Source: Annona cherimola (taxonomy: Eukaryota > Streptophyta > Magnoliopsida > Magnoliales > Annonaceae). Taken from it: a stretch of DNA of 64,000 nt. The DNA is taken from NCBI GenBank assembly GCA_030490835.1, contig CM059977.1:35299676-35363675 (forward strand), given 5' to 3'. Under the pieces are notes generated by a model, which searched no databases, was not told the DNA's origin, and worked only from the letters and a program-made list of their open reading frames with translations. The translations under genes and the position numbers were made by a program. Of this stretch, positions 1-10,949 are shown piece after piece (within the stretch, counting starts at the first letter, position 1; each line of letters begins with the position of its first letter).

Positions 1-1
1 A

Positions 2-280
2 GTGAATGGTTGGTTGAAAATATGGAGGGATATTCAGGATGACTATAGTTTTGAAGATTATTTTCTAACATGGGATGATGTGGAAAGAATTGCTGGTATT
101 GAGAAGCTAACTCGTCCTGTTAGATCAACTTCTACATCATGAAGTTCAAAATTTATTTCATCATTTTCTTTGGTGAATCCAATAGCAATAGAAGATGAAG
201 AATCAAAAGATGAAGATGCTGACAGATATAAATCTAATGATGATAGGGGTGATGGGCTACTAGTAGATGACGATTTGTAG
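2..280 (+). pseudogene. hAT-type transposase, C-terminal fragment (pseudogene)
   Basis: Reading from base 2 gives a coding-like stretch with ...SFEDYFLTWDDVERIAGIEK. The LTWDDV-x-A-G pattern resembles the region just after the dimerisation domain of plant hAT (DUF659-type) transposases. An in-frame TGA at 140-142 interrupts it, and the same frame continues with an acidic tail (EDEESKDEDAD, ending VDDDL) to TAG at 278-280. The 5' part lies outside the window. hAT proteins cut and paste DNA between short inverted repeats; this copy is probably dead because of the stop. The family call rests on a short motif and could be wrong. Confidence 0.5.
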
Positions 281-560
281 TTTTTAAACTGTCTTTCGGA
301 ATTTTGAGTGTTTGAATTTTGACTTAATGTTGTTACTTTTTATGAATGACGAACTTTGAATTTCTTTTGCATTGTGAATCTAATCACATTCAAAATTATG
401 TTACTATGTTGAAATAAGATTTATGATTGTTGTATGGTAAGTTTGAATTGTTTTTTTCGTTCTTGATAATTATAGATATGCATTTATTTGACTCTTAGAA
501 TGCTAATATTACTTTCTTACTCATTAGTTTCAGGCATTACTATTTTTTAAATAAATTTTA
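281..560. other. AT-rich spacer
   Basis: AT-rich sequence after the hAT fragment, possibly its 3' untranslated region. I see no gene, repeat ends or structured element here. Confidence 0.5.
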
Positions 561-566
561 TATAAA

Positions 567-1090
567 GTGTGTCTTACATTAGTTAAGCCCGTGCCTTTAA
601 TGTGCAACTTGCGCTTCCGACAACTATGCTTTCAACCAACAAGACAACATGGACTCATAAGAAAGTACGGGACTCTTAGGCAACAACTGGACCCAAGGAA
701 AATAGACAAATACAGTGCCCAATATGAGGCTCGACATTCCATTTCAAGCGACGGAGATGTTGGTCTGGTAACCGCGATGCTTGGCTCTGTCGTTGCGCTG
801 TGCAGAAAATGTGTCCCTTGAAGTGGAAAAGTCCGAATGCAGCAGAATCAGCCCTGATTCGCAAAAGCAGAGTCACTCCATCTTTGTAATTTGCGAGGGC
901 TGCAAACCTTATTGTCTTTGCCAGTCAAACAGGGGTGCCAAATTAGTTTTCAACGCCCTAGAAGAGAGCTCTATTAGAAGGGTACAATAAACATGAGCCC
1001 TTCAACATGTCAGCTACCGATAGTTAGTATTCACATTGACAGCTTAACGCGGAAGGAATTTCGAGAAAAATCTGTAGGTATGAGAGAAGT
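567..1090 (+). pseudogene. GC-richer island with a ribosomal protein S29-like stretch
   Basis: This block has a clearly higher GC content than its surroundings. In one frame (about 635-700) it encodes RQHGLIRKYGTLRQQLD. QHGLIRKYG is very close to the hallmark of cytosolic ribosomal protein S29 (uS14 family), which reads HxLIRKYGLMCCRQCF. The zinc-binding CxxC partners are missing and the frame is not continued as S29, so at best this is a decayed fragment. The rest (700-1090) contains short open frames that I do not recognise. An organellar insertion is an alternative for the GC-rich composition. Confidence 0.3.
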
Positions 1091-1231
1091 TTTCAACAAT
1101 TCCATGAATGTATAAGGATTTAATGTTTAAATTAATAAGTATATTTTGAAATCTCAAAACCAAAAGCATCTCGGGTAGTACGGGATCGTGGGCCTTATTT
1201 TATTACTGTAATTAATCATTTATTTATACCT

Positions 1232-1490
1232 AAAACTTTTCAATTTAAAATATTTCACTATCTATGGTTATCCTATTTTTCTAATTATTTCTTCACTTCT
1301 TCCTATATAACTATATTACCTTTCAATTATTTTTATATAATTATCCATATAGTAAACTTATTTATTTTAATTTTATTCTCCTTACTTCTTGTTATTATCT
1401 CTGTCATATCACATCAATTTTTCTATTTCAAAAACCTTTATACAAAAACATTTTATCTAAAAGTTCTATCACTTCCTAGACACATCCAAA
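1232..1490 (-). mobile_element. Tourist-like MITE copy (degenerate)
   Basis: This shares the internal sequence of the Tourist-like family found throughout the window: tracts resembling AAACTTTTCAATTTAAAA, TTATTTTAATTTTATTC and TCATATCACATCA, ending near a decayed CCAAACACACCC (here AGACACATCC). The terminal repeat on the left is not clear. It is non-coding and non-autonomous. Confidence 0.5.
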
Positions 1491-1628
1491 ATATGAATTT
1501 TTGGCTAGCACGTGATTAGTATAACCGGTAGAGTTTTTCCCGTGCGTGCAAGAGGTTTTAGGCTTTAAGTTGTTATAGATATATTATTAGTTATAAATAA
1601 TGTTTCAAAGCATCTTGACGCATTGCAT

Positions 1629-3452
1629 CAGGGTTTAAAACTCCGTTTTCTAAATATTTTTTGAATTTTTTTTATAAAACTTTTAATCTAGGTATCTCTA
1701 ATTTATAAGTCAAAATTTATGATTTTTGGAGATGTATATGTATTTTTTTATTTTTTAAAGTAGAAGGGATTTTAGTCATTTTTAAATGACTATAATACCC
1801 TTATTTTTTAAAAATAAAAAATATAAACACATCTTCAAAAATGGTAAACTTTATGCATAAATTAAATAAACCTAGATTAATAAAAATATTTATAAAAAAA
1901 TATTTTTAAAATGGAGTTTTGCGCATCGAGACATTATTCATTAATTATGCAGTTGAATTTACCCCTCTTCTTGGATTAAGTTATAATATAAGAAATCAAA
2001 AATATATACATTTTTAGCTTAAAATAAAATGGTCAAGTTTCAATGTGGGAAAAAAAAAATAGAAAGCTATTTTGTATTCCGTGACTAGAAATGATAAACA
2101 CTTTTATTCAAATGTTAAAATTTTCTAAGGTCTTGGATAGAAAAAATGTTGGTTAAAACTCCATTTTTTTAAATTTTTTTTGAAAATCTTTTTATAAAAC
2201 TGTTAATCTAGGTATATCTAATTTATAAATCAAAATTTATGATTTTTGAAGATGTGTATGCATTTTTTTTATTCTTTAAAGTAGAGGGGATTTTAGTCAT
2301 TTTTAAATGACTATAATACCCTTATTTTTAAAAAATAAAAAATATAAACACATCTTCAAAAATGGAAACTTTATGCATAAACTAAATACATCTAACCATC
2401 ACTGCTCGGCTCATCATGTGTTAAGACAAGGAAACGCCGTCGCTCATTCTTTAGCAGATTTTGTATGTATTTCCTTTTTGGATAATCAGGTTTGGTGGGG
2501 TAATCCCCCCCAAGTTCTTTTGGGAAAACTTTGTACAGACAATTTTTTGGCTATGAATTTCTTGGATCCCCTTATCCTTTCTTCCCCTTGCAGTGTAAGG
2601 GAGCTGGGATAGGGGTTTTCCTCTTTCATAAAAAAAAAAAAAAAAAAAAAAAATACACCTAGGTTAATAAAAATATTTATAAAAAAATATTTTAAAAATG
2701 GAGCTTTGTGCATTGAGACATTATTCATTAATTATGCAGTTGAATTTACCCCTCTGCTTGGATTAAGTTATAATATAAGAAATAAAAAATATATACATTT
2801 TTAGCTTAAAATAAAACGGTCAAATTTCTCTGTGGAAGAAAAAACAGAAAGCTATTTTGTATTCCGTGACTAGAAATGATAAACACTTTTATTCAAATGT
2901 TAAATTTTTCTAAGGTCTTGGATAGAAAAAATGTTGGTTAAAACTCCATTTTTTTAAATTTTTTTTTGAAAATCTTTTTATAAAACTGTTAATCTAGGTA
3001 TATCTAATTTGTAAATCAAAATTTATGATTTTTGAAGATGTGTATGCATTTTTTTTATTCTTTAAAGTAGAGGGGATTTTAGTCATTTTTAAATGACTAT
3101 AATACCCTTATTTTTAAAAAATAAAAAATATAAACACATCTTCAAAAATGGCAAACTTTATGCATAAAAACTAAATACACCTAGGTTAATAAAAATATTT
3201 TAAAAATGGAGTTTTGCGCATTGAGACATTATTCATTAATTATGCAGTTGAATTTACCCCTCTGCTTGGATTAAGTTATAATATAAGAAATAAAAAATAT
3301 ATACATTTTCAGTTTAAAATAAAACGGTCAAGTTTCTATGTGGAAAAAAAAAAAAAAACAGAAAGCTATTTTGTATTCCTTGACTAGAAATGATAAACAC
3401 TTTTATTCAAATGTAAAATTTTTCTAAGGTCTTGGATAGAAAAAAGGTTGGG
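1629..3452 (+). repeat. Tandem triplication of a ~510-bp unit
   Basis: Three head-to-tail copies start near 1629, 2152 and 2938. The anchor GACATTATTCATTAATTATG occurs at 1930, 2717 and 3225. Each unit begins AAACTCC(A/G)TTTT, contains a long imperfect hairpin centred on TTTTAAATGACTATAATACCCTTATTTTT, then AATTTACCCCTCT(G/T)CTTGGATTAAG, and ends GGTCTTGGATAGAAAAAA. The second unit is longer because a LINE fragment interrupts it. The hairpin part is the foldback family seen elsewhere; the rest is not recognised. Confidence 0.85.
2390..2655 (+). mobile_element. 5'-truncated L1-type LINE: RNase H end plus poly(A)
   Basis: Comparison with the third tandem unit (CTAAATACACCTAGG) shows an insertion here. 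It encodes HHVLRQGNAVAHSLADF, the conserved C-terminal motif of the RNase H domain (RVT_3) of plant L1 elements (R-x-x-N-x-x-AHxLA). A short tail (WWGNPPQVLL) and a stop follow, then a run of about 23 A at 2630-2652. Short direct repeats AAATACATC and AAATACACC flank it, as expected for target-primed reverse transcription. No reverse transcriptase is left. Confidence 0.75.
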
Positions 3453-3559
3453 CTATGTCATCTGCAGTACTTTTCTACGTTTTATACTTTATATCACATC
3501 AATATTGACTCCATGATATGCATAAGGATCACTTCACGATTTTTTTATTTTTTTATTTT

Positions 3560-4850
3560 TTTATTTTCTTTTTACCGTTGGATCACTCTCACTCCACGAT
3601 TTAACATAACTGATTTGTGGCGCGGTTTGCATTTTCCGCCGGCTTGTGAGGAACGGCACTTTCGCACCGTCACTGGTTTGAAGAATAATACTCATTATTA
3701 CCTTCGTTTAATCATTACTTTTTCTATTTATTTTAATTTCAATATTTCTGACTTTAATAATCTAAAATTTTTCTAATTTTCCGCTTTAAGCACAGCTAAA
3801 TCTTAGCTGGCATGACAAATTTTTAAGAACAGAAAAGTTATAATTCATATAACTTACAAACAAATTTATGAAGTAAGAACATTTATCATAATATTTTAGG
3901 ATCTAATTGAATGATTAACTTTTAAAACGTTAATTAATTCGTAGTTTAAAATAAATGTTACAGCATAGCTCGAATTTTATAGGGAAAAAAGAGATCATGG
4001 CGCATGAAAATAAAAGATGTTTAATCATTTTGTTTTGGAAGAAAGATGTTTAATCATTTTTAATTACGAAATAGTTGCATAAATTTGTAGAGTGCTCCAT
4101 CTGAGTAATAAAGGGTTCTTTTTCGGTCCATTCGATGTTGAACGGCTGGCTTGTCCCGTCAAATTAAAATATACTGAAAATTTTGTAACAAACTTTAACG
4201 TATAGAAAAATGATCTTGTTAGCCTGAGCTAAGTAATTGCCCATCTTAAAAAATTTATTTACAATAATTTTTTTGTATGTTTTTCTTCATATACTTATTT
4301 AGCTAAACATAGTTAAAATATAAATTAAGTTTCACGGATATATGCATATATATTTTTTTGATATTATTAAACTATATTTAAAGATTATCAAAAAATATGT
4401 ACATATATCCAAAAATAATAAAATATATAATAGTGAAGTTTGAGGGGTGATCTTAGATAGGAAATAAGTCAAAAATAGTGAAGTTTAATATTAGCATCTG
4501 TATCTACATCGGCTAATCATAAAATTTGCAATTTGCTAATAATTAAACTGTTAATAGTAAAATATATAATCTACTGATAATAAAACATACAATAAAAATA
4601 CAATTTAATATTCAAATAATCAACCAGCCGAGACATGAACGGCCTTTTGGGGCGGTTCATGCTGCTATTGTCCACATGGATATGATCACCTCCTCCTTAG
4701 TCCAAAGTCGGTAGCCCATACAATACGTGAGTAGTCAGTCAACAAGCAGCAGACGAGGTTCTTCTTGCCAATGCACTCGGTGCTCATATTGCTCCTCCGT
4801 CTATAATCTTTTTCCTTTCCCTGTCAAATTTCTCTCATTAATTAATATAT
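3560..4850 (+). pseudogene. Relic promoter/5' leader of a third GDSL gene copy
   Basis: Several blocks match the upstream regions of genes A and B in the same order: CACTGGTTTGAA and CTTCGTTTAATCATTA (3670-3715, compare 24955-25010); GTGCTCCATCTGAGTAA (about 4093, compare 25393); GGCGGTTCATG with TGTCCACATG (4651-4680, compare 25500-25540 and 39740-39765); and AGACGAGGTTCTTCTTGCCAATGCA followed by CGTCTATAATCTTTTTCC and AAATTTCTCTCATTAATTAAT (4750-4847, compare 26305-26400 and 40305-40415). A TATA-like TCTATAATC is retained near 4798. No exon 1 follows and other sequence begins after about 4850, so the transcribed part was deleted or separated. Confidence 0.65.
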
Positions 4851-4964
4851 ACTAAAATCAAAAATCAAACCCATGCGCTAACACATTTATTCATGCTCTA
4901 TTTTAATTTTAAAAATAAAAATAATATAAATAATAAAATATAAAAGTACGACATGCTAACTGAC

Positions 4965-5130
4965 CCAAGTGAGGCTTACCTTGCCCGGTAGTAACTAGCT
5001 ATGGTGCCCACACGAGTTCAACTCCTATCGGATGCAACAGTTGACCCTCTAAGAGTATGGGTATTTACAAGATATCCCTCTGTTGTAAGGGTCGTAAATG
5101 TTCCTGATTTATATCATCATATGTCATAAT
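4965..5130 (+). mobile_element. tRNA-derived SINE candidate
   Basis: The block contains AGTGAGGCTTACCTTGCCCGG, compatible with an A box, and about 50 bases later CACGAGTTCAACTCC, compatible with an RNA polymerase III B box (GGTTCRANTCC). It is GC-richer than its flanks and fades into AT-rich sequence. It differs from the main SINE family of this window. Target duplications were not located. Confidence 0.4.
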
Positions 5131-5644
5131 ATATATAATACTAATAAAAAAATTTTGAGGTTCAATTTTCTATTAAAAAATTTAAAGAAAAGATCTCCGG
5201 TCGGTCGATAGCCGACCATATAATTAATATCAATGAGGCATGTACTTAATTTTCTCATAGATGATCCTCGGATTAGATGGAATTGAATCTTCCATTTCCC
5301 AAAATAATTTTTCTATTTCAAAAAAATAACCTAATTTTTTCATTTCCAATACATATTTTCCCACTCACAATATTCTTATTTCTCATTCTCACTACATAAC
5401 AACACTTTTTTTTATCCAACACTCTAGTACCAAATAAGGGTCATTTGGCAAATAAAGGTCACTTGCCTTCACTTTTTAACGAGGCCAGCTTATATGCTTA
5501 TCCTTGGTGCCACCATGATGTTCTGAATTAAGTATTTAGATGAAATTTTTTTCCATTTTTTATGAACATTGAAACTCAAAAGTGTGCATATATAATAGAA
5601 TATTGCGATAAAAAAAATACCTATGCAATTTATCTTCGGAGCAT
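5130..5644. other. AT-rich intergenic sequence
   Basis: No supported gene. The short frame on the minus strand around 5490-5684 is low-complexity and runs into the foldback element that follows. Confidence 0.4.
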
Positions 5645-6043
5645 GATTATATACACTGATGTATTTTAGGCTAAAATACGACATTTATTTATATTTATAA
5701 TTAATTAATTTTTTGATTTTTTATTCATAAACATATTTATCTAAGTGTATTCAATAAACGTATAAAGTTTTGCCATTTACAATACTTTTACATATTTATT
5801 TTTGATTTCTTTAAAAATCATCAATTTCAAGGGCATTTAAGTCATTTTTCACCCCTTAAAATACTTGAATTTTTAAAAATAAAAAATAAAAATATAAAAG
5901 TACTGTAAAATGGAAAAACTTTGTACGCAAATTGAATACATTTAGATAAACATGTTTATGAAGAAAAAATCAAAAAATATAATTAATTGTAAAAATAAAT
6001 GAACGTGTATTTTAACCTAAAATACATCATGATGTATATAATC
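5645..6043. mobile_element. Foldback (hairpin) element
   Basis: The termini are inverted: GATTATATACACTGATGTATTTTAGG on the left and CCTAAAATACATCATGATGTATATAATC on the right. The arms continue inwards (ATTTATCTAAGTGTATTCAATAAACG against AATTGAATACATTTAGATAAAC). The centre shares GGGCATTTAAGTCATTTTT with the other foldback elements here. Non-coding MITE-like element. Confidence 0.65.
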
Positions 6044-7039
6044 GGACTCCTTTATCTTCAGCATTAAGCTGTAGTAAGTTGTCACCATTTGGATGATCAA
6101 GTAGATATTGTATTAGGATAGGGATGTCAAAAGAAGGTTTGAAGTTGAATAGAGACAGTGGTTTTATTATTCCTCTCCTGAAGTACACATCCATCAAATA
6201 CCTAGGGAAACATCTTTCCTATGAATGGAAACCTCCCAAAAAATTACTATTTTGATCATATTTTACAAATCTCACTGTCCATGTTATTTTAAATATAATT
6301 TTGAGCATTTATAGTAAAAATCATGCAAATCAAATGGTGTTAATTAGAAAAATATGAAAAAGAATATTAACGATATATATTTGTAGATTATAAATAACAT
6401 ATATGACAAATTTACAAAATATAAATTGTTATATACATATATTTTATCGAGATGAATTTTAAAATTTTTTATGCTTATAGACGGATTTAGTATGATTTTT
6501 ATATGCTTAATATATAATTTTTATAATTTTTGCTTGTTTAAGATTATAACAATTCATCATGAACGACCTAAATTTTATAGTAACTAAGATGGATGGTCGG
6601 ATTTTTTAAATAAAAACAAAATAAGAACTTCTAGGCCAATCGAAGAGGGTTGCAAGAATCACACAACTATTTTAGTAATTTTCCACTCAATAGTGAAAAT
6701 GACAAAAATACCCTTTATGTTTAAAATTCAAAAAACAACTACCCATCTCTAAAAATGATAATTAGTTTATAAATTAAACTCAGTTAGATTAATATCATTT
6801 AAAAGTTAAAAACAAAAAGTACATTTTTAATATATATTTTTTGCCGCAAATGATCACTCTCCATTTATATTGGTGAATCTAATTCTTATGTAACTTATGC
6901 TTGTTTCACCTTTTTGTGGCACTTTATCAGCCATAATCTTAGACTTGTTGCGGCTGTGGCGAAGATCAAACGACATATCCTCAAGATCTACTATAATTCG
7001 AGAGGTAAAGAACCATGTGCACATGAGAAAACATACTAT
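6044..7039. other. AT-rich intergenic sequence, no gene recognised
   Basis: Mostly AT-rich with decayed foldback-like tracts near 6690-6830. A more balanced stretch at 6850-7030 is open on both strands, but neither translation resembles a family I know. Confidence 0.35.
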
Positions 7040-7698
7040 GGGTATGTTTGTTGGAACCCGATCCATTGCACCCAGGTGCACTTAGCTTCATTGCACCCAA
7101 ATGCATTTAACCCATTTTAACCTATTGTTTATTTTTAAAATTTTTTATACAACTATTAATATAAGTGTATTTAACATGCGTATCAATTTTTATCATTTTT
7201 GGAGTATTTTAGATATTTATTTTTTATTTTTGAATTACCTAAAATGCCACTGATTTTCAAAAATAAAAAATAAATATATAAAATACTCCAAAAATGGTAA
7301 AAATTGATACACATGTTAAATACACTTATATTAATAGTTTATTAAAAATTTAAAAATTTTAAAAAATGGGTTAATGCACCCCGGTGCACTGAAGCTAAGT
7401 GCACCTAGGTGCACAGGATCTGGTTCCATGTTTGTTATGGGTAAAAAAATTTTATGAAAAATTTTTGAGGTAAAAGTTGTCAAATTAATAGAAAATGATG
7501 TGATATGATAAGGGTATTGATGAGATGCAAAAAGAATAAAGTTAAAATAGATAAGTTAGTTGTATAGCCAGTTGTGTAAAAATGATTAAAAAATATGGTA
7601 GTTTGTATAGGAAAATATGAAAAAATAATTAAAAATAAGATAGTTATGGAGAATAAAAAATTTTAGTTGACGTTTGTTTAGCCCAACCAAACACACCC
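7040..7698 (+). mobile_element. Tourist-like MITE split by a foldback element
   Basis: The outer element starts GGGTATGTTTGT at 7040 and ends CCAAACACACCC at 7698. It is flanked by TAT on both sides, a 3-bp target duplication as expected of PIF/Harbinger-type MITEs. Its body resumes at 7429 with TTATGGGTAAAAAAATTTTATG. The inner element (7052-7428) has termini TGGAACC and GGTTCCA and is flanked by a perfect 7-bp repeat TGTTTGT. Confidence 0.8.
7052..7428. mobile_element. Inner foldback element, 377 bp
   Basis: Inverted termini of about 39 bp read TGGAACCCGATCCATTGCAC on the left; the right end has TGAAGCTAAGTGCACC and GGATCTGGTTCCA, the reverse complement with few changes. The arms continue through ATTAATATAAGTGTATTTAACATG and its inverse, leaving a short loop near 7240. 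Target duplication TGTTTGT lies at 7045-7051 and 7429-7435. No coding capacity. Confidence 0.8.
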
Positions 7699-8222
7699 TA
7701 TATCAACCCTAAATATTCAACCCAAGTACCCTCTTATCATTGGAGGACCATAAACAATTCTATCTCATTTCAATAAGGAGGTATGAACAACTCTATCCTC
7801 ATGTCAATAAAATACCATCAAAACTCAATGCAAATTATGTGTATACAGTAATTATGTCATATGCTCATACTTATGCCCAATACCATGCATCATTGATTAC
7901 ACAAAATCATACCTAAACAAAATCAAATCATTTCTGAACAAGGTCAAGCCCAAAATCATAAAAATCAACAAGTGACATGAAAATCTAAAAATCTAAATCA
8001 ACCTCAAATAAATTGAAACAACATAAACTTCATTCATCACTCAAATCATATCAATGCTTAAATTTTCCTCATCAAATCACATCATCCATCAATTTTAAGT
8101 AACCATACCATTCAACATAAGGATTACATGCTGATCCTCAATCCAACCAAATCCAAATAACTAGTTTAAACTCTAAACCCCAAATCATATACTATATACA
8201 ACTAATCAAAACGTCTTGTTAT
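7699..8222. other. Unassigned repeat-like sequence left of an LTR
   Basis: C- and A-rich on the plus strand, without frames or RNA genes that I recognise. Its composition resembles 11620-12850 and 37440-37800, which are probably decayed LTR-retrotransposon non-coding DNA, but I could not align it convincingly. Confidence 0.3.
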
Positions 8223-8870
8223 TGTTGGTCCCGAGTTTATGGCTATTACCCAAGAGGAGATGGGTGAATTGGGTATTTTGAAATTTTCACTTAAACAGAA
8301 ATTTTTTCCCTGTTTAATTTAATCCCCTTAATGAAACAAATGAATAATATGGAGAGAAATAAAGCAGTAAAATCAAAAATGCAAACCACAGCAATAGGTA
8401 AAGATTTTATAGTGGTTCGGGCAACCTCCCCTATTCCACTCTTCCAAGCTCACACCCTTTGTGACTTGGGTTCCACTAATATATTAACAAATACAGCTAG
8501 AACAACAGCTCTCTTCTAGATTCCAGCTCTAGGGGGCGCGTACAAATCACAGCACAAGTACGTGACGAGTCACACTCAAGTCACAACGCTACTTTGCTTT
8601 CACTTGGTTTAAAACACCAATATCAAACCAAGTATCAGATACAAATATTGAATCAAATAAAGAAATCTACACTTTACAGATTGTATAGGCAGGTTTCAAC
8701 TCGTGGAAGAACTTATAGAAGAAATTATTTGATCAGCGTTGGAGCATGGTGCAAGTTGGATCTTAGTTCTTCACTTGAAACTTGTGTTGATCACTTAATG
8801 CTTGGAGAGGATGGTAGTTGGATCTCAGTAAATGCTTTCTCTAACCTCTAGCACGTTCACTTGAATGCTT

Positions 8871-8877
8871 ATTTATA
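8871..8877 (-). promoter_or_regulatory. LTR TATA box
   Basis: TATAAAT on the minus strand, downstream (in LTR sense) of the AAGTCGACTT array. The equivalent boxes in the other two LTRs are at 18505 and 58205. Confidence 0.6.
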
Positions 8878-8949
8878 ATGGTGGAGTAAATTTGAACGTT
8901 TGGTGGTAGGTGGCGCGCATTTAATGCGCCAACGTTTGAATTTTTTTGA

Positions 8950-9900
8950 CAGTTGCGACCCAAGTCGCATGTGAAGTCAACTTCGGGTGCGACTTCACCC
9001 AAGTCGCATACTGGAGTTGACTTGGGGTGCGACTTCGGTCTCCGGCAAAGACTTCAAGTTCCACTTTAGGTCGACTTGGTCCTAAACTTGACCCAAGTCA
9101 CAGGTGAAGTTGATTTGGGGTGTGACTTCACTTTCTGTGTGCACTTATTGGAACTTAGATTTCTTGAAAGTGATGTTGATTTCTTGCTATCCATCTTATA
9201 TTGTTTTTCCACTGATATTCTTGATCTTGAAAGGTTGTTCTTTGGAACTCAACATGATCATCTTTTCTTGGAGATTTGTCTTCATGTCTTGAACTTAGAA
9301 TAATTTGGTCTTGTAGCCTAAAGATTACCCCTTGAGAAATACATTGTCTTGAATGATTAAGTTACGCACATTTGCATGTCTGGACTACATATTTCTTCAT
9401 TCTGACGCAAGTCGAATATCTGGGTCGACTTGGGTTCCAACTTCACTTCAAGTCGCATGTGGAGTCGACCTGGGGATGCGACTTCACCCAAGTCACATAT
9501 GAAGTCGACTTCGGTTGCGACTTCTCCTGTCTTGGTTCCCAAATTCAACAATGGAAGGTTTGAGTACTTGAAGTCGATAGTGGAGTCGACTTGGGTATGC
9601 GACTTCACCCAAGTCGCAGCTGGAATCGACTTGGACTGTGACTTCACTTGTCTTGATTCCAAATTTCAGCGCTGGAAGGTTTTGAGTACTTGAAGTTGAT
9701 AGTGGAGTCAACTTGGGTCTGCAACTTCACCCAAGTCGCAGTTGGAGTCGACTTGGATTGCGACTTCACTTGTCTTGATTTCAAATTTCAACGCTGGAAG
9801 GTTTTGCTCTTTCCAAGTCGATTCTGAGGTTGACTTGGGTATCAACTTCACTCAAGTCAATAGAGGAGTCGACTTGGCTTTGCGACTTGGTCTGTCAGGT
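8950..9900 (-). repeat. U3 array of AAGTCGACTT palindromes
   Basis: Repeated short modules combine a 10-bp palindrome AAGTCGACTT (or one-base variants such as AAGTCAACTT) with GCGACTTGGGTGAAGTCGC, roughly every 20-45 bp, in clusters at 8950-9125, 9400-9530, 9570-9650 and 9700-9900. They are CpG-rich in an AT-rich setting. Confidence 0.85.
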
Positions 9901-10025
9901 TCTGAATTTTAATTTTCTAGCTTTTAAACAATTTCAACAAATCATATTAGTACCCAAAACATTCTCAAATTAAGTTGTTAATCATCAAAACATAGATTGT
10001 ACTTAATTTTCCATTGATTCCAACA

Positions 10026-10690
10026 ATCTCTCCCTTTTTGATGATTGACAAAACCAATTTGAATTATACCTTTCATTTACTTAAAACATTAACATTTATC
10101 CTTGTTTTGGTTCTTTAGAGCATACATGAGTCATTTTCATTGCATTTTAGAGTTAATGAAATCAACATACATATATCATTTTCAACTATTGCATACATAA
10201 ATCATATAGAGAGCAAGTTATAGTCATTTAACCATTTCAATTCATCTAAAAAAGAATATTTTCATATATAATCACACATTTTATACAATATGAAGTATTG
10301 AAATGCAAAATGTCCTATATGAGTACAAACTATCTGTCCCATGAAAGTAAACTATCTTAAAAACTCTAAAAACTCAAAATTCTCTCTCCCTTTTTGTCAA
10401 TGAATCAAAAAGGAAATAGGAAAATCGGGATTTAGTGAACTGGAAGGCAGAGATGGGATATGATGTTCGACGAGAAGGTGGGGTAGGTTTGATGTGGGCA
10501 GAGGAATAAAAAGATGATAGAGGCTAGGCGGTGGGTGCAACTTGCACAGATTCGCTAACAAAAGAATCTAGATCAGGCATTGGGCGAACACGACTGCTCC
10601 TCGACGCAAGCCGATACTTGATATTCCTCAATTCATGAACCATTCGGTCCTGTCTAGAATGCATTTCCATCATGTAACACTTAATATTAA
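10026..10690 (-). pseudogene. Truncated internal end of a Sirevirus-like element
   Basis: On the minus strand this precedes the 3' LTR. There are two polypurine tracts, CAAAAAGGGAGAGAT at 10026-10040 and GACAAAAAGGGAGAGAGA around 10383-10400; more than one tract is typical of Sireviruses as I recall. Between 10524 and 10673 (minus) a 49-codon frame reads MMEMHSRQDRMVHELRNIKY... and stops; it is charged, possibly coiled-coil, and may be the end of the extra 3' ORF that Sireviruses often carry. No polymerase sequence remains. Confidence 0.5.
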
Positions 10691-10940
10691 GATTAAATAA
10701 TCACTCCATATATCCGTTGGAGTTGTTGCATGTGAAACCCTACACCCTAGGTACTCTCATCTCTTGATTTGTAATCTATGTTCTATGCTTCAAAGATTCG
10801 CTCTCTTCCTCTCTTATTATTTCTTTTACCATACCCTATATCTTAGTGTTGATAAAAGTATTTAGAAACAACATCTTAAGCCTCGAATTTCTTGTGGTGT
10901 CGATATTTTGAATACTACATTCATAACTCATACAATTGTA
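10690..10940 (+). mobile_element. Ty3/gypsy-like LTR 3' fragment
   Basis: Contains GTTGCATGTGAAACCCTACACCC and ends CTTAAGCCTCGAATTTCTTGTGG. The same pair recurs at 14955-15140 (GTTGCATATGAAACCCTATAACCC ... CTTAAGTCCCGAATTTCCTGTGG). The phrase CCTGTGG-plus-tail resembles the 3' ends of Athila/Tat-type gypsy LTRs. Assignment is by resemblance only. Confidence 0.4.
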
Positions 10941-10949
10941 GAGAAAACT

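Larger units (their letters stand above)
8223..10025 (-). mobile_element. Ty1/copia (Sirevirus-like) 3' LTR
   Basis: On the minus strand the LTR begins TGTTGGAATCAATGG (ending at 10025) and finishes GGGACCAACA (at 8223), with canonical TGTTGG...CCAACA ends, 1803 bp. Immediately outside its 5' edge is CAAAAAGGGAGAGAT, a polypurine tract, which marks it as the 3' LTR of an element whose body lies at higher coordinates. A TATA box (TATAAAT, 8871-8877, minus strand) and about a dozen AAGTCGACTT-type palindromes upstream of it (8950-9900) form the U3. The adjacent body is truncated within 700 bp and no 5' LTR is seen, so the element is incomplete. The open frames in this block are shadows of the palindrome array. 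Confidence 0.85.

Noticed and set aside
3432..3776. 114-codon ORF
   Set aside because: It overlaps the relic GDSL promoter and is largely low-complexity Phe-rich translation of T-rich DNA.
6854..7120. Overlapping frames on both strands
   Set aside because: No recognisable protein family on either strand, and the right part runs into a nested MITE.
9400..9900. CRISPR-like regularly spaced repeat
   Set aside because: Repeats are palindromic, irregular in spacing and lie inside an LTR of a plant genome; no cas genes.
8218..10030. Solo LTR with target duplication for the first LTR
   Set aside because: GTTAT on the left is not repeated on the right, and a polypurine tract plus internal sequence follow, so it is a 3' LTR of a truncated element.
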